From: Paeniglutamicibacter gangotriensis Lz1y
Lineage (GTDB): Bacteria > Actinomycetota > Actinomycetes > Actinomycetales > Micrococcaceae
Assembly: GCF_000348945.1 (NCBI RefSeq)
Contig: NZ_AOCK01000004.1
Span: 62,001-126,000, forward strand
Direction of reading: 5' to 3'
DNA: 64,000 bases
Of this stretch, positions 7,817 to 15,796 are shown in pieces (positions within the stretch are counted from its first letter, which is position 1; each line of letters opens with the position of its first letter). Under the pieces are notes generated by a model that did not search any database, had not been told where the DNA came from, and worked only from the letters and a program-made list of their open reading frames with translations. A program made the position numbers and the translations under genes.

Positions 7817-9859
7817 TCAACTGTCCGGGAATGTACTACCCAGGGCGGAGAGCACGCCGAAGGCCTTGGTGCGGACCTCGTCCCATTCCTCCTGCGGATC
7901 CGAATCTGCGGTGATCGCCCCGCCCACCCCCAGGGACAGGTCCCAGCTCCCGGCATCGGCGGCCCGCGTCATCACCAGCGTACGGATCACCACCGAAAGG
8001 TCAGCGGAACCGGTGGCGGAGAAATACCCCACGGCCCCGGAGTACATCCCGCGCGGGACCCCGTCCTCGAGGTTGTCGAGGATTTCCATAGTTGAGACCT
8101 TCGGGGCCCCGGTCATCGAACCAGCGGGGAACGCGGCGGCCACCGCCTCGGCACGCGGGGCACCGGGGCGCAACAACGCATCGATGGTGGAGACCATCTG
8201 GTGCACGCTGGCGTAACTCTCAATCTCACAAAGCCGCGGCACCGACAGGCTTCCGGGCACCGCGAAGTGCGAGAGGTCGTTGCGCAGCAGGTCCACGATC
8301 ATGATGTTCTCCGCCCGGTCCTTGGGGGAGGAGGCCAGCTCGCGGTGCAACTGGGCATCGGCCTGTGTGGTGTGCCCGCGCGGCCGGGTGCCCTTGATGG
8401 GCTCTGCGCGCATCCACCCATCGGCACCGATGGCTAGGAACCGTTCCGGGGAGGTGCTGGCCGCTGCCGCGTTGCCAAAGCGCAGGTAGTGGGCAAACGG
8501 TGCAGGGTTCGCCGCACGCAGGCGCAGGTAGTTCTCCCACGGGTCGCACACCACCGAGGCGCAGGACAAAGCGGTGGTCAGACAGGCCTCGTAGCTGTTG
8601 CCCCGGCGGATCTGTTCCTGTGCGGCGGTGACCTTGGCCAGGTAGTTAGCCGCTTCGTCACGCACGGTGAAAGCGGGGGCCGGGTCCAAGGGGCCCGGCA
8701 CAAGATCCGCACCCAGGGTGCCCTCCAGTAATGCCCCGACCCGTGCTTGGAATCCGGTGCCGTCCGTGGATCCAGCATCGAGTAGGTGCACGGTGGAAGT
8801 GTGGTGGTCGATGATGATCACCCGGGTCGGGCGGATCAATACCGCGTCGGCAAGACTCCCGGGGTCAAGGGCCGCTGCCGCGTTGTTGCTGCCGCCGGTT
8901 TCCCGTTTGAGCTCGTACCCTAGGTAGCCCAGCCACCCCGGGGCAAAGGGCAGTAGGGGATCGGTGCTGGAGGGGCTCGGGACTTCCCAGGCGCGGGAGA
9001 GCCATTCGAAGAAGCCTCCGGTGATCCTTGCGGTGGCGGTGCCCTCGCGCAGGAATCCGGTTCCGCCGCGCTGCTCATAGGTGGCGCACGCATCGGAATC
9101 GGCGGCGGCCATCAGGGAGTAGCGGTTGCGTTGCCGGGGGTCGGTGAAAGAAAGATTGCTGGATTCGAGCAGTACCGCGTGCTCCGCTGTCCCGTGCAGG
9201 GCGTTGAACAGTGCCGCGGCATCGGGGGCTGCATGAAACACGTGGTGTTCCGGTGCCCGCGCGGCCACCTGGGCACGTTCGGGAGCGAGCACCCCATGGC
9301 AGATCTGGAGCGCGGCCAGCGCACGGAGCAGATGTTCGGGTGCCGAGCCATCGGCACGGTTGTGTACGGTGATATCTGCGTGCTGCGGGACGGCATCCCG
9401 CTTCAAATAGGTCTCTTCTTGGGCCGCCCAGCGATCCCAATGCGCGGAAAAGACTTCACCATCGCGCTCCAGCGCGCGTTCCTTGCGCACCGGGTCGGGG
9501 ACTTGGACCCAGATCAGTGCATCGAGCAGTCCGCGTGCTGCGGCGCAGCCGGCTCCGACGCCCTCGATGATGATCACCGGTGCGGTTTCCATCGTTGTTC
9601 GGTCCCCGGTGGTGCCAGCGGCCCAATCCCAGGTATCCCAGGATGCGGCGCGGCCGGCGGCCAAGGGTTCCAGGACTTCTGTGACATAGGCGGCGGTGCC
9701 CGCGGCCAACCCATCCCAACCGGGGTAGATGTCCTCGAGGTGGAAAAGTGCTACCTCACGATGACGGCGCAGTAAGGTGGCCAGCTCCGCGGCCAGGGTG
9801 CTCTTCCCCGCACCGGATCTTCCATCGATGCCAAGGACTAGAACGGGGCTAGTTGCCAC
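7817..9859 (-). CDS. pabB: aminodeoxychorismate synthase component I with N-terminal P-loop kinase-like domain
   Basis: A 680-residue fusion. Residues 1-190 form a uridine-kinase-like P-loop domain (Walker A GIDGRSGAGKST, then HLEDIYPGWDGL). Residues from about 205 form the chorismate-binding module, with PIKGTRPRG, ENIMIVDLLRNDL and SMTGAPKVSTMEI. The lysine in PIKGT is the feature that separates PabB from TrpE. PabB, with a glutamine amidotransferase (PabA), aminates chorismate for folate synthesis. No pabA is in this window. The GTG at 9859 is chosen because it begins the kinase fold and overlaps the upstream phosphatase-like gene by only 11 bases; the longer frame to 9967 would lie inside that gene. 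The role of the kinase domain is unknown. Confidence 0.88.
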   Translation of the reverse strand: MATSPVLVLGIDGRSGAGKSTLAAELATLLRRHREVALFHLEDIYPGWDGLAAGTAAYVTEVLEPLAAGRAASWDTWDWAAGTTGDRTTMETAPVIIIEGVGAGCAAARGLLDALIWVQVPDPVRKERALERDGEVFSAHWDRWAAQEETYLKRDAVPQHADITVHNRADGSAPEHLLRALAALQICHGVLAPERAQVAARAPEHHVFHAAPDAAALFNALHGTAEHAVLLESSNLSFTDPRQRNRYSLMAAADSDACATYEQRGGTGFLREGTATARITGGFFEWLSRAWEVPSPSSTDPLLPFAPGWLGYLGYELKRETGGSNNAAAALDPGSLADAVLIRPTRVIIIDHHTSTVHLLDAGSTDGTGFQARVGALLEGTLGADLVPGPLDPAPAFTVRDEAANYLAKVTAAQEQIRRGNSYEACLTTALSCASVVCDPWENYLRLRAANPAPFAHYLRFGNAAAASTSPERFLAIGADGWMRAEPIKGTRPRGHTTQADAQLHRELASSPKDRAENIMIVDLLRNDLSHFAVPGSLSVPRLCEIESYASVHQMVSTIDALLRPGAPRAEAVAAAFPAGSMTGAPKVSTMEILDNLEDGVPRGMYSGAVGYFSATGSADLSVVIRTLVMTRAADAGSWDLSLGVGGAITADSDPQEEWDEVRTKAFGVLSALGSTFPDS

Positions 9860-10364
9860 GTTGAGGCATGGTGTGGGCACGTACGTAGTCAAGTACTCCG
9901 GGGATGGCGGCATGGACCATTTGCCAGCACAGACGGAAATCCGCCGAATCGCCGAACCACGGATCATAGATGCCTTGGTCTGCCGGTGCGGGTGCCGAGG
10001 CGGCCAAGACGGTGTCGAAGGAGCGCATCATGCGCAGTGCCGGACGCGGTGCCGACTCATCGGTGGGCAGCATGGCGCTCAACGCCGCATGGTGGTCAAG
10101 ATCCATGGCCAGCAGCAGGTCCAGGCCTTCCAAGGCCTCCGGTTCCAGAGCTCGTGCCACGTGGTCCTCGGCGTTGATGCCGTGGGACTGCAAGATGGCC
10201 GCGGCACGGGGGTCGATCGGCTGTCCGGCCTCGCCGTCGCTGATGCCGGTGGACTCGATCGAGACGTCGGTGATCCCGGCATCCTTGAGCGCCGTGCGAA
10301 TCATGAACTCGGCCATGGGGGAACGGCAGATATTGCCCGTGCTCACTGTCATTATCCGGAACAT
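9849..10364 (-). CDS. low-molecular-weight protein tyrosine phosphatase homologue lacking the catalytic cysteine
   Basis: A 171-residue protein of the LMW-PTP family. The P-loop normally reads C-X5-R (VCTGNICRSP). Here it reads VSTGNICRSP, so the nucleophile at residue 8 is serine (codon AGC). The arginine, the following SP and the general-acid loop (YDPWFGD) are retained. Cys-to-Ser in this family abolishes catalysis but keeps substrate binding, so the protein may be a phosphoprotein or phosphate binder rather than an enzyme. The second cysteine, in NICRS, is not the nucleophile in known members. It is translationally linked to the kinase-PabB fusion downstream by an 11-base overlap. Other actinobacterial relatives may share this change; I cannot check that here. 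Confidence 0.88.
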   Translation of the reverse strand: MFRIMTVSTGNICRSPMAEFMIRTALKDAGITDVSIESTGISDGEAGQPIDPRAAAILQSHGINAEDHVARALEPEALEGLDLLLAMDLDHHAALSAMLPTDESAPRPALRMMRSFDTVLAASAPAPADQGIYDPWFGDSADFRLCWQMVHAAIPGVLDYVRAHTMPQRGN

Positions 10365-10459
10365 GGTTTTAGTCTAGGTCTCTTACGCCCCTAGTGACAG
10401 GCCCAAACGCGGATAGGCACGATGGTTATCGGATTGTGCCCTTCGCCCAGGGCATCGGG

Positions 10460-11080
10460 TCAGTGAATGAAGATCAGCAGAGCTGCGACGAAGATGAACA
10501 ATGTGCCGAAGCAGAGGTTCAGGATCCGCTGCCCGCGTTCAGTGGCGGTGAAGCGGCTGAAGCTCTTGGCAGAGGCGGCAAAGAACAACCACATCACCAC
10601 GATGTCCACCACAATGATGGTGCCGATGAAGATCAGATACTGCGGCAACGCCGGGGCATCGAGCCGGATGAATTGCGGGGTGAAGGCCAGAAAAAACACG
10701 ATGGCCTTGGGGTTGAGCAGGTTGACCCACAGACCCCGCCGGAACATCGCCACTGCGGATTCGCGGCCCTGCACGGCAATGTCATCGGCACCCTGGGCCT
10801 TGGCCAGGATCAAGCGCACGCCCAGGTACACCAGGTACGCGGCGCCGGCATAGCGGATCAGGGTGAAGGCCATCGGGGAGCGGGAAACTAACAGCCCCAC
10901 GCCCGCGGCCACCACCATGACGTGGATTAGCAGGGCCGCCTGCTGGCCCATGATGCCCCACAAGGAACGGCGGAAGCCGGAATTCAGCGAGTTGGTCATG
11001 GTGTTGATGGCGCCGGCACCGGGGGTGAAGCTGATCAACGTGGAGGCGCCAAGTAGCGAGAGCCAAAGGGAAAGAGTCAC
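10460..11080 (-). CDS. LysE/RhtB family amino-acid exporter
   Basis: A 206-residue membrane protein with about six transmembrane helices. It has the family signature near the N-terminus (FTPGAGAINTMTNSLNSGF) and a central NPKAIVFFLAFTPQF segment. Family members export basic amino acids, threonine or homoserine and their analogues; the substrate is not determinable. It stands between the GH1 glucosidase and the phosphatase-like gene on the same strand, about 95 bases from the latter. Confidence 0.88.
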   Translation of the reverse strand: MTLSLWLSLLGASTLISFTPGAGAINTMTNSLNSGFRRSLWGIMGQQAALLIHVMVVAAGVGLLVSRSPMAFTLIRYAGAAYLVYLGVRLILAKAQGADDIAVQGRESAVAMFRRGLWVNLLNPKAIVFFLAFTPQFIRLDAPALPQYLIFIGTIIVVDIVVMWLFFAASAKSFSRFTATERGQRILNLCFGTLFIFVAALLIFIH

Positions 11081-11114
11081 CGCACAAGTTTAGGTGCATC
11101 GCCTCCCGTCCCCG

Positions 11115-11140
11115 TACCGGGAATCCGACGAATCCCGGTA
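11115..11140 (-). terminator. hairpin downstream of the GH1 gene
   Basis: TACCGGGA and TCCCGGTA form an 8-bp stem with a 10-base loop, 22 bases after the stop of the glucosidase gene. No U tract follows, so termination is uncertain. Confidence 0.35.
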
Positions 11141-11162
11141 GGCGAGACGCCGGGGGACCTGG

Positions 11163-12653
11163 CTATTGCAGGGCGGGAAGTGTGCGCGAAGCAGCCACGC
11201 GCGCATACCAGCGGGCCGAGGCCTTGGGGATGCGTTCCTGGCTCTGGTAGTCGACGCGTACGATCCCGAAACGTTTGTCATAGCCAAACGCCCATTCGAA
11301 GTTATCCAGCAGCGACCACACCAGGTACCCGTGTACCACCGCTCCGGCGTCCATCGCGCTGTGCACGGCACGTAAGTGCGCGTCGATGAAGGCCAGCCGA
11401 TCCTCGGAATCATCGACATACCCCTGGGCATCCGGGACGTCGTCGTAGGCTGCCCCGTTCTCCGTGATCACCATGGGGATGCCGGCGGGTCCGGTGTATT
11501 CGTCCTGTAGGCGCAGCAACAACCGTTCGAGTCCCTCGGGCTGGACCTCCCAGCCCATTGCCGTGCGCGGTAGCGGGCGGGGCACCGCGCGGATCAGTTC
11601 GCTGCCCACCGCCGGGTTGCGCCGTGGCAGCCCGCGTTCGGAGGCAAACACCAGGTCTTGTTCGGGACCCGGGGCTTTGTCGGGGTGCGCCACCAAGGTT
11701 CCGTTGTAGTAGTTCACGCCCAGCACGTCGATGGGGGAGGCGATGATTTCCAGGTCGTTGTCGCGGATGTGCTGCTCCAGCCCCGCCTCTTTCATGTCTT
11801 CGAGCACGTCGGCCGGGTAGCTGCCACGGAAGATCGGGTCAAGGAAGATTCTGTTGAAGGACCCGTCGATGCGTCGTGCCGCATGGATGTCCGCCTCATT
11901 GCCGGGGTCGGCAGGATCGGCCACGGTGAAGTTCAGGGTAATTCCCAGCCGATGTTCGCTGCTGGCCGCCTCCCGCATGGCCGTGGTGGCCAGACCGTGG
12001 CCCAATAGCAGGTGGTGCGCGGCCGCCACGGCTTCGGCCGGGTCGGTGTGCCCCGGCGCGTGCTCGCCGCCGGCATGGGACAGGAAGGAGGAACACCATG
12101 GTTCGTTCAACGTGGTCCAGTCGGTGACCCGGTCACGCAGGTGCTCAAACACCTCAAGGGCGTAGTCGGCAAAGCGGTAGGCGGTGTCGCGATTGGTCCA
12201 GCCGCCCTTTTCGCCCAGTGCTTGGGGCAGGTCCCAGTGGTAGAGCGTGAGCCACGGGGTGATGCCGTGGCCCAGCAATTCGTCGACCAGACGTGAGTAG
12301 AAGTCCAGTCCCTTCGGGTTCAGTTCCCGGTCCCCGGGTTTGATCCGTGCCCACGAGGTGGAGAACCTGTAGGTGTCCAGCCCGAGTTCGGCCATAAGCG
12401 CCACGTCCTGCGGCATCCGGTGGTAATGATCGGCCGCCACCGAGCCGTCGTGGCCTTCGAACACAGCCCCTGGCACCTTGCAGAAGGCGTCCCAGATCGA
12501 GTCTTCGCGCCCGTCCTGGTGGCTCGCGCCCTCAATCTGGAAGGCGGCCGTGGCCGATCCGAAGCGGAACGACGGCGGAAACTTCAAGGTGGTGCTCGTG
12601 TCGTAGCCGGCGGCCAGTGGCACGGTGTTCTTCGAGCGGGGGTGATCGGTCAT
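11163..12653 (-). CDS. beta-glucosidase, glycoside hydrolase family 1
   Basis: A 496-residue cytoplasmic TIM-barrel enzyme. The catalytic acid/base is in TLNEPW and the nucleophile in ITENGA, both intact. The substrate-site stretch WSLLDNFEWAFGY is typical of GH1. These enzymes remove beta-glucosyl or related residues from oligosaccharides or aryl glycosides. The ATG at 12653 is chosen because the 70 upstream codons of the open frame (to 12863) are low-complexity Arg/Pro sequence and overlap the MarR gene. No sugar transporter or LacI regulator is adjacent. Confidence 0.93.
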   Translation of the reverse strand: MTDHPRSKNTVPLAAGYDTSTTLKFPPSFRFGSATAAFQIEGASHQDGREDSIWDAFCKVPGAVFEGHDGSVAADHYHRMPQDVALMAELGLDTYRFSTSWARIKPGDRELNPKGLDFYSRLVDELLGHGITPWLTLYHWDLPQALGEKGGWTNRDTAYRFADYALEVFEHLRDRVTDWTTLNEPWCSSFLSHAGGEHAPGHTDPAEAVAAAHHLLLGHGLATTAMREAASSEHRLGITLNFTVADPADPGNEADIHAARRIDGSFNRIFLDPIFRGSYPADVLEDMKEAGLEQHIRDNDLEIIASPIDVLGVNYYNGTLVAHPDKAPGPEQDLVFASERGLPRRNPAVGSELIRAVPRPLPRTAMGWEVQPEGLERLLLRLQDEYTGPAGIPMVITENGAAYDDVPDAQGYVDDSEDRLAFIDAHLRAVHSAMDAGAVVHGYLVWSLLDNFEWAFGYDKRFGIVRVDYQSQERIPKASARWYARVAASRTLPALQ

Positions 12654-12744
12654 GGCGGGCTGGTCCTGAACTCTCGGGGCGGAACCTGTCACATGGGTAG
12701 TGGTTCTGAGCCTAGTGCTCCCTGCCGATTTGGGCCATGGGACT

Positions 12745-12764
12745 CGCGCGCGCGCCCGCGCGCG
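12745..12764. repeat. alternating CG tract
   Basis: Twenty bases of almost pure CG alternation, interrupted only at 12756, in the gap between marR and the GH1 gene. Alternating CG can adopt Z-DNA under supercoiling. It may simply be low-complexity DNA. Confidence 0.6.
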
Positions 12765-12825
12765 AGGCCGCTCTTCCTGCGTGGCGCTCGCCGGCGGCCG
12801 GGTGCCACCGGCGGCTGCCGGACGT

Positions 12826-13290
12826 TTAGCTGTTTTGCCCGGCGTTGCGGGCCTGGTCCACACCGGCGGTGGCCTCGGCCATGAAGCGGGAGATCACGGC
12901 CACGTCGGTGTCGGTGTAGCCGGAAATCACGTTCATCATGCTGGCTGCCAACGGCGCGAACATGGCTTTGCCGTCGGTGCGTGCCTTGGCTGTCGTCTTG
13001 ATGCGGACCACCCGCCGGTCCTTGTCGATGCGTAGCCGTTCGATGTGGCCGTTGCGTTCAAGTCTGTCCAGCATCGCGCTGGTGGCAGGTGAACTCAGCA
13101 GCAGCGTCCGGGACAGGTCGCCCGGCGTCGGTGGGGTGCCGGCGCGTTCGAAGTGAATGATGGCGGCCAAAGCGTTCATGTCTGTGCGGTGTGTTTTGTA
13201 GCGTGCCCCGGTGGAATCCACGTATCGGTCAGAGGCCTGTCCGAACTCTTGGAGAAGCATGACGAGTTTGAAGGCGGCGGCTGGATCCAT
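12826..13290 (-). CDS. MarR family transcriptional regulator
   Basis: A 154-residue winged-helix protein. The recognition segment is LLLSSPATSAMLDRLERNG and the wing is IDKDRRVVRIK, both typical of MarR. MarR proteins usually repress a divergent efflux or degradation gene and are released by small phenolic ligands. The ATG at 13290 (MDPAAAFKLV) is preferred; the frame is open to 13353 but would then cover the proposed operator. It is divergent from the MMPL transporter, with about 107 bases between the starts. Confidence 0.88.
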   Translation of the reverse strand: MDPAAAFKLVMLLQEFGQASDRYVDSTGARYKTHRTDMNALAAIIHFERAGTPPTPGDLSRTLLLSSPATSAMLDRLERNGHIERLRIDKDRRVVRIKTTAKARTDGKAMFAPLAASMMNVISGYTDTDVAVISRFMAEATAGVDQARNAGQNS

Positions 13291-13321
13291 GCAGACCATC
13301 CTATGCCTACATTTGCAATAG

Positions 13322-13334
13322 TTCCATGATGGAA
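13322..13334. promoter_or_regulatory. candidate MarR operator
   Basis: Perfect inverted repeat TTCCAT-G-ATGGAA in the gap between the divergent marR and MMPL genes, 31 bases from the marR start. Its position and symmetry fit an autoregulatory MarR site. Confidence 0.45.
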
Positions 13335-13397
13335 ATACTCTTTTATGGAGCAAGTCGTTGAAATGGATCAGGGTCCGCGAAACATTAGGGAAAAATC

Positions 13398-15542
13398 ATG
13401 AACAAGCCAGCTGCAGAAACTACGGCGCATAACGGCAGACATCGCGCCGGACGCATCCAGGGCAAGGGCGCGGCGGTGATCCGTGCCCTTATCGCCGTCC
13501 TGTTGGTGGCGCTGTGGCTGGGCGTATCCGCTGCGGGCGGACCGACATTCGGCAAGCTCAGTGATGTGCAAACCAACGACCAAGCAGCATTCCTCCCGGC
13601 CACGGCCGAGGCAACCCGGGCCCTTGAATGGCAGGAGAAATTCCGAACCTCGGACGCCATCCCTGCCGTGGTGGTGATCGTCGGTGAATCCGAGATTGAC
13701 CAGAAGAAGATCGCCCAGGTGACGGAATCGCTCAAAGATCTGAAGGGCCTAGACGGCGAGATTGCTGGACCCTTCGCTTCAGAAGACGGGCGTGCGGCAC
13801 AACTTCTGGTTCCCCTTGATTCCAGCGCCGAGGCCGACGCGGCTGTTGAAGACCTGCGTGCCGAACTCTCCGAGCGGATCCCCGAGGGAACCCGTGCCTA
13901 TGTCACAGGCCCCGCCGGATTCAGTGCCGACCTGGTTGAAGCCTTCGGAGGCATTGACGGGGTGCTATTGGGCGTGGCATTGGGCGCGGTATTCCTGATC
14001 CTGCTGCTGGTCTACCGCTCGGTACTGCTGCCGGTGACGGTGCTCTTTACCGCCGTCGCGGCACTGTGCGCAGCCATCTTGGTCGTGTACTTCATGGCCA
14101 AGGAAGGCTGGATCCGCCTCGACGGGCAAAGCCAAGGCATCCTATCGATCTTGGTCATCGGCGCTGCCACCGACTACTCGTTGCTATTCGTGGCACGACA
14201 CAAGGAAGCGCTCGCCCTCGGACAAGACCGCTGGGAAGCGGCCACCACCGCGTGGAAGCGCTCGGTGGAACCCATTCTGGCCTCCGGTGGCACCGTGACC
14301 GTCGGCCTGCTCTGCCTGCTCTTCTCCGACCTGAACTCCAACAAGGCGCTGGGACCAATCGGGGCAAGTGGCATCATCTTCTCCATCATCGCCGCACTGA
14401 CCTTCCTGCCGGCGGCGTTGGCCCTGCTGGGCAGGCGCGCCTACTGGCCCTTCATGCCCAAGCTTGAAGAACCGTTAGCGCCCGAGGAACTGCCCACCGG
14501 ACTGTGGGGACGCATTGCCGGATTCGTTGGACGCCACCCCCGGCCCATCTGGGTGCTCACGGCACTGGTGTTGGCCGCCGGTGCGCTGGGCATGACCCAG
14601 CTCAAAGCCGCCGGGGTGCCACAGAGCGAACTTGTCCTGGGCCAGAGCGATTCCCGCGACGGACAGATCGCCCTCGGCGAACACTTCCCGGCAGGAACTG
14701 GCAGCCCGGTATTTGCCATCGTTGATGAATCGGCCGCGACCGACCTGCTGCCCCAGGTTGAGGCCGTCAACGGGGTGTCCTCTGCCTACCTTCAGGCCGA
14801 GGACGGGGGACCGGCGATGGCGCAGGCCGGACGCGACCCCCAGGTTGTTGAAGGCCGCGCCCTGATCTCCATCACGTTGAACGACGCAGCCGACTCGGAC
14901 GCCGCCAAGTCCACCCTGATCGACCTGCGGGACTTGCTTCACGAGCAGGACGCGGACTCGCTGGTTGGTGGAACCACCGCCACACTCAGTGACACCGCGA
15001 CCACCGCGCAGGCTGACCTGGTGAAGATCATCCCGCTGATCCTCGGCGCGATCCTGGTCATTTTGATGTTGTTGCTGCGCTCGATCCTTGCCCCGGTGCT
15101 GCTGGTGGCCACCACGCTGCTGTCTTACGGAACGGCCATGGGCGTCTCTGCTTGGGTCTTCAACGGAATCTTCAACTTTGTGGGGGCCGACCCCTCCGTT
15201 CCGCTCTTCGGTTTCGTGTTCCTTGTCGCATTGGGAGTGGACTACAACATCTTCCTGATGACCCGGGTGCGAGAGGAATCGCTGGTGCACGGAACGCCGG
15301 CCGGGGTGCTGCGAGGGTTGGCCGTCACCGGCGGGGTGATCACTTCCGCGGGTGTGGTGCTGGCCGCGACATTCGCGGCCTTGGGCATCATTCCGATCAT
15401 GTTCTTGGTCCAACTAGGGTTCATCGTGGCCTTCGGTGTGCTGCTCGATACCCTTGTGGTGCGCTCGCTTCTGGTTCCCGCGCTGGTCCGCGACATCGGC
15501 CCCAAGGTGTGGTGGCCCAGCAAGCTGGGCCGTACGAAGTAA
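13398..15542 (+). CDS. MMPL family transporter
   Basis: A 714-residue RND-superfamily membrane protein. One N-terminal helix is followed by a periplasmic-type loop (about residues 45-185), five clustered helices, a second large loop (about 385-535) and a second helix cluster, giving about 11-12 helices. The proton-relay region reads GAATDYSLLFVARHKE in the first half and ALGVDYNIFLMTRVREE in the second. MMPL proteins export lipids or drugs using proton motive force. The divergent MarR gene suggests drug- or fatty-acid-inducible efflux. A ribosome binding site (AGGGA) precedes the ATG. Confidence 0.92.
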   Translation: MNKPAAETTAHNGRHRAGRIQGKGAAVIRALIAVLLVALWLGVSAAGGPTFGKLSDVQTNDQAAFLPATAEATRALEWQEKFRTSDAIPAVVVIVGESEIDQKKIAQVTESLKDLKGLDGEIAGPFASEDGRAAQLLVPLDSSAEADAAVEDLRAELSERIPEGTRAYVTGPAGFSADLVEAFGGIDGVLLGVALGAVFLILLLVYRSVLLPVTVLFTAVAALCAAILVVYFMAKEGWIRLDGQSQGILSILVIGAATDYSLLFVARHKEALALGQDRWEAATTAWKRSVEPILASGGTVTVGLLCLLFSDLNSNKALGPIGASGIIFSIIAALTFLPAALALLGRRAYWPFMPKLEEPLAPEELPTGLWGRIAGFVGRHPRPIWVLTALVLAAGALGMTQLKAAGVPQSELVLGQSDSRDGQIALGEHFPAGTGSPVFAIVDESAATDLLPQVEAVNGVSSAYLQAEDGGPAMAQAGRDPQVVEGRALISITLNDAADSDAAKSTLIDLRDLLHEQDADSLVGGTTATLSDTATTAQADLVKIIPLILGAILVILMLLLRSILAPVLLVATTLLSYGTAMGVSAWVFNGIFNFVGADPSVPLFGFVFLVALGVDYNIFLMTRVREESLVHGTPAGVLRGLAVTGGVITSAGVVLAATFAALGIIPIMFLVQLGFIVAFGVLLDTLVVRSLLVPALVRDIGPKVWWPSKLGRTK

Positions 15543-15796
15543 CGGATGTCTCGTTGGGTGGCGGGGCGGGGGCTGATACGATTGGAACATGTGGATCGGT
15601 AAGGGGCGAGCGCAATGCCCGCAACCCGATGGTCCATGCGTCGACTGATTAGATTTCCCGATCCGCCGCCGGCCCCAGAATTTCCTGGGAGCAAACGCGG
15701 CCGGTCAATGTGCGCTTCGCGCCATCTTGGCTCTCTCTTTCTTCGGCGACAACGCGCGACGAAACCGTCGTGCGAAGCTTTGAGAGAAAGTACCAC
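15543..15796 (+). other. leader region of the DEAD-box helicase gene, with two short upstream ORFs
   Basis: No annotated family is visible in these 254 bases. Two short frames exist: ATG at 15589 (19 codons, MWIGKGRAQCPQPDG...) and ATG at 15615 (61 codons, ending in a GTGA overlap with the helicase start). Their products look like nothing I recognise. A long leader is common for cold-regulated RNA helicase genes (general knowledge). Confidence 0.3.
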
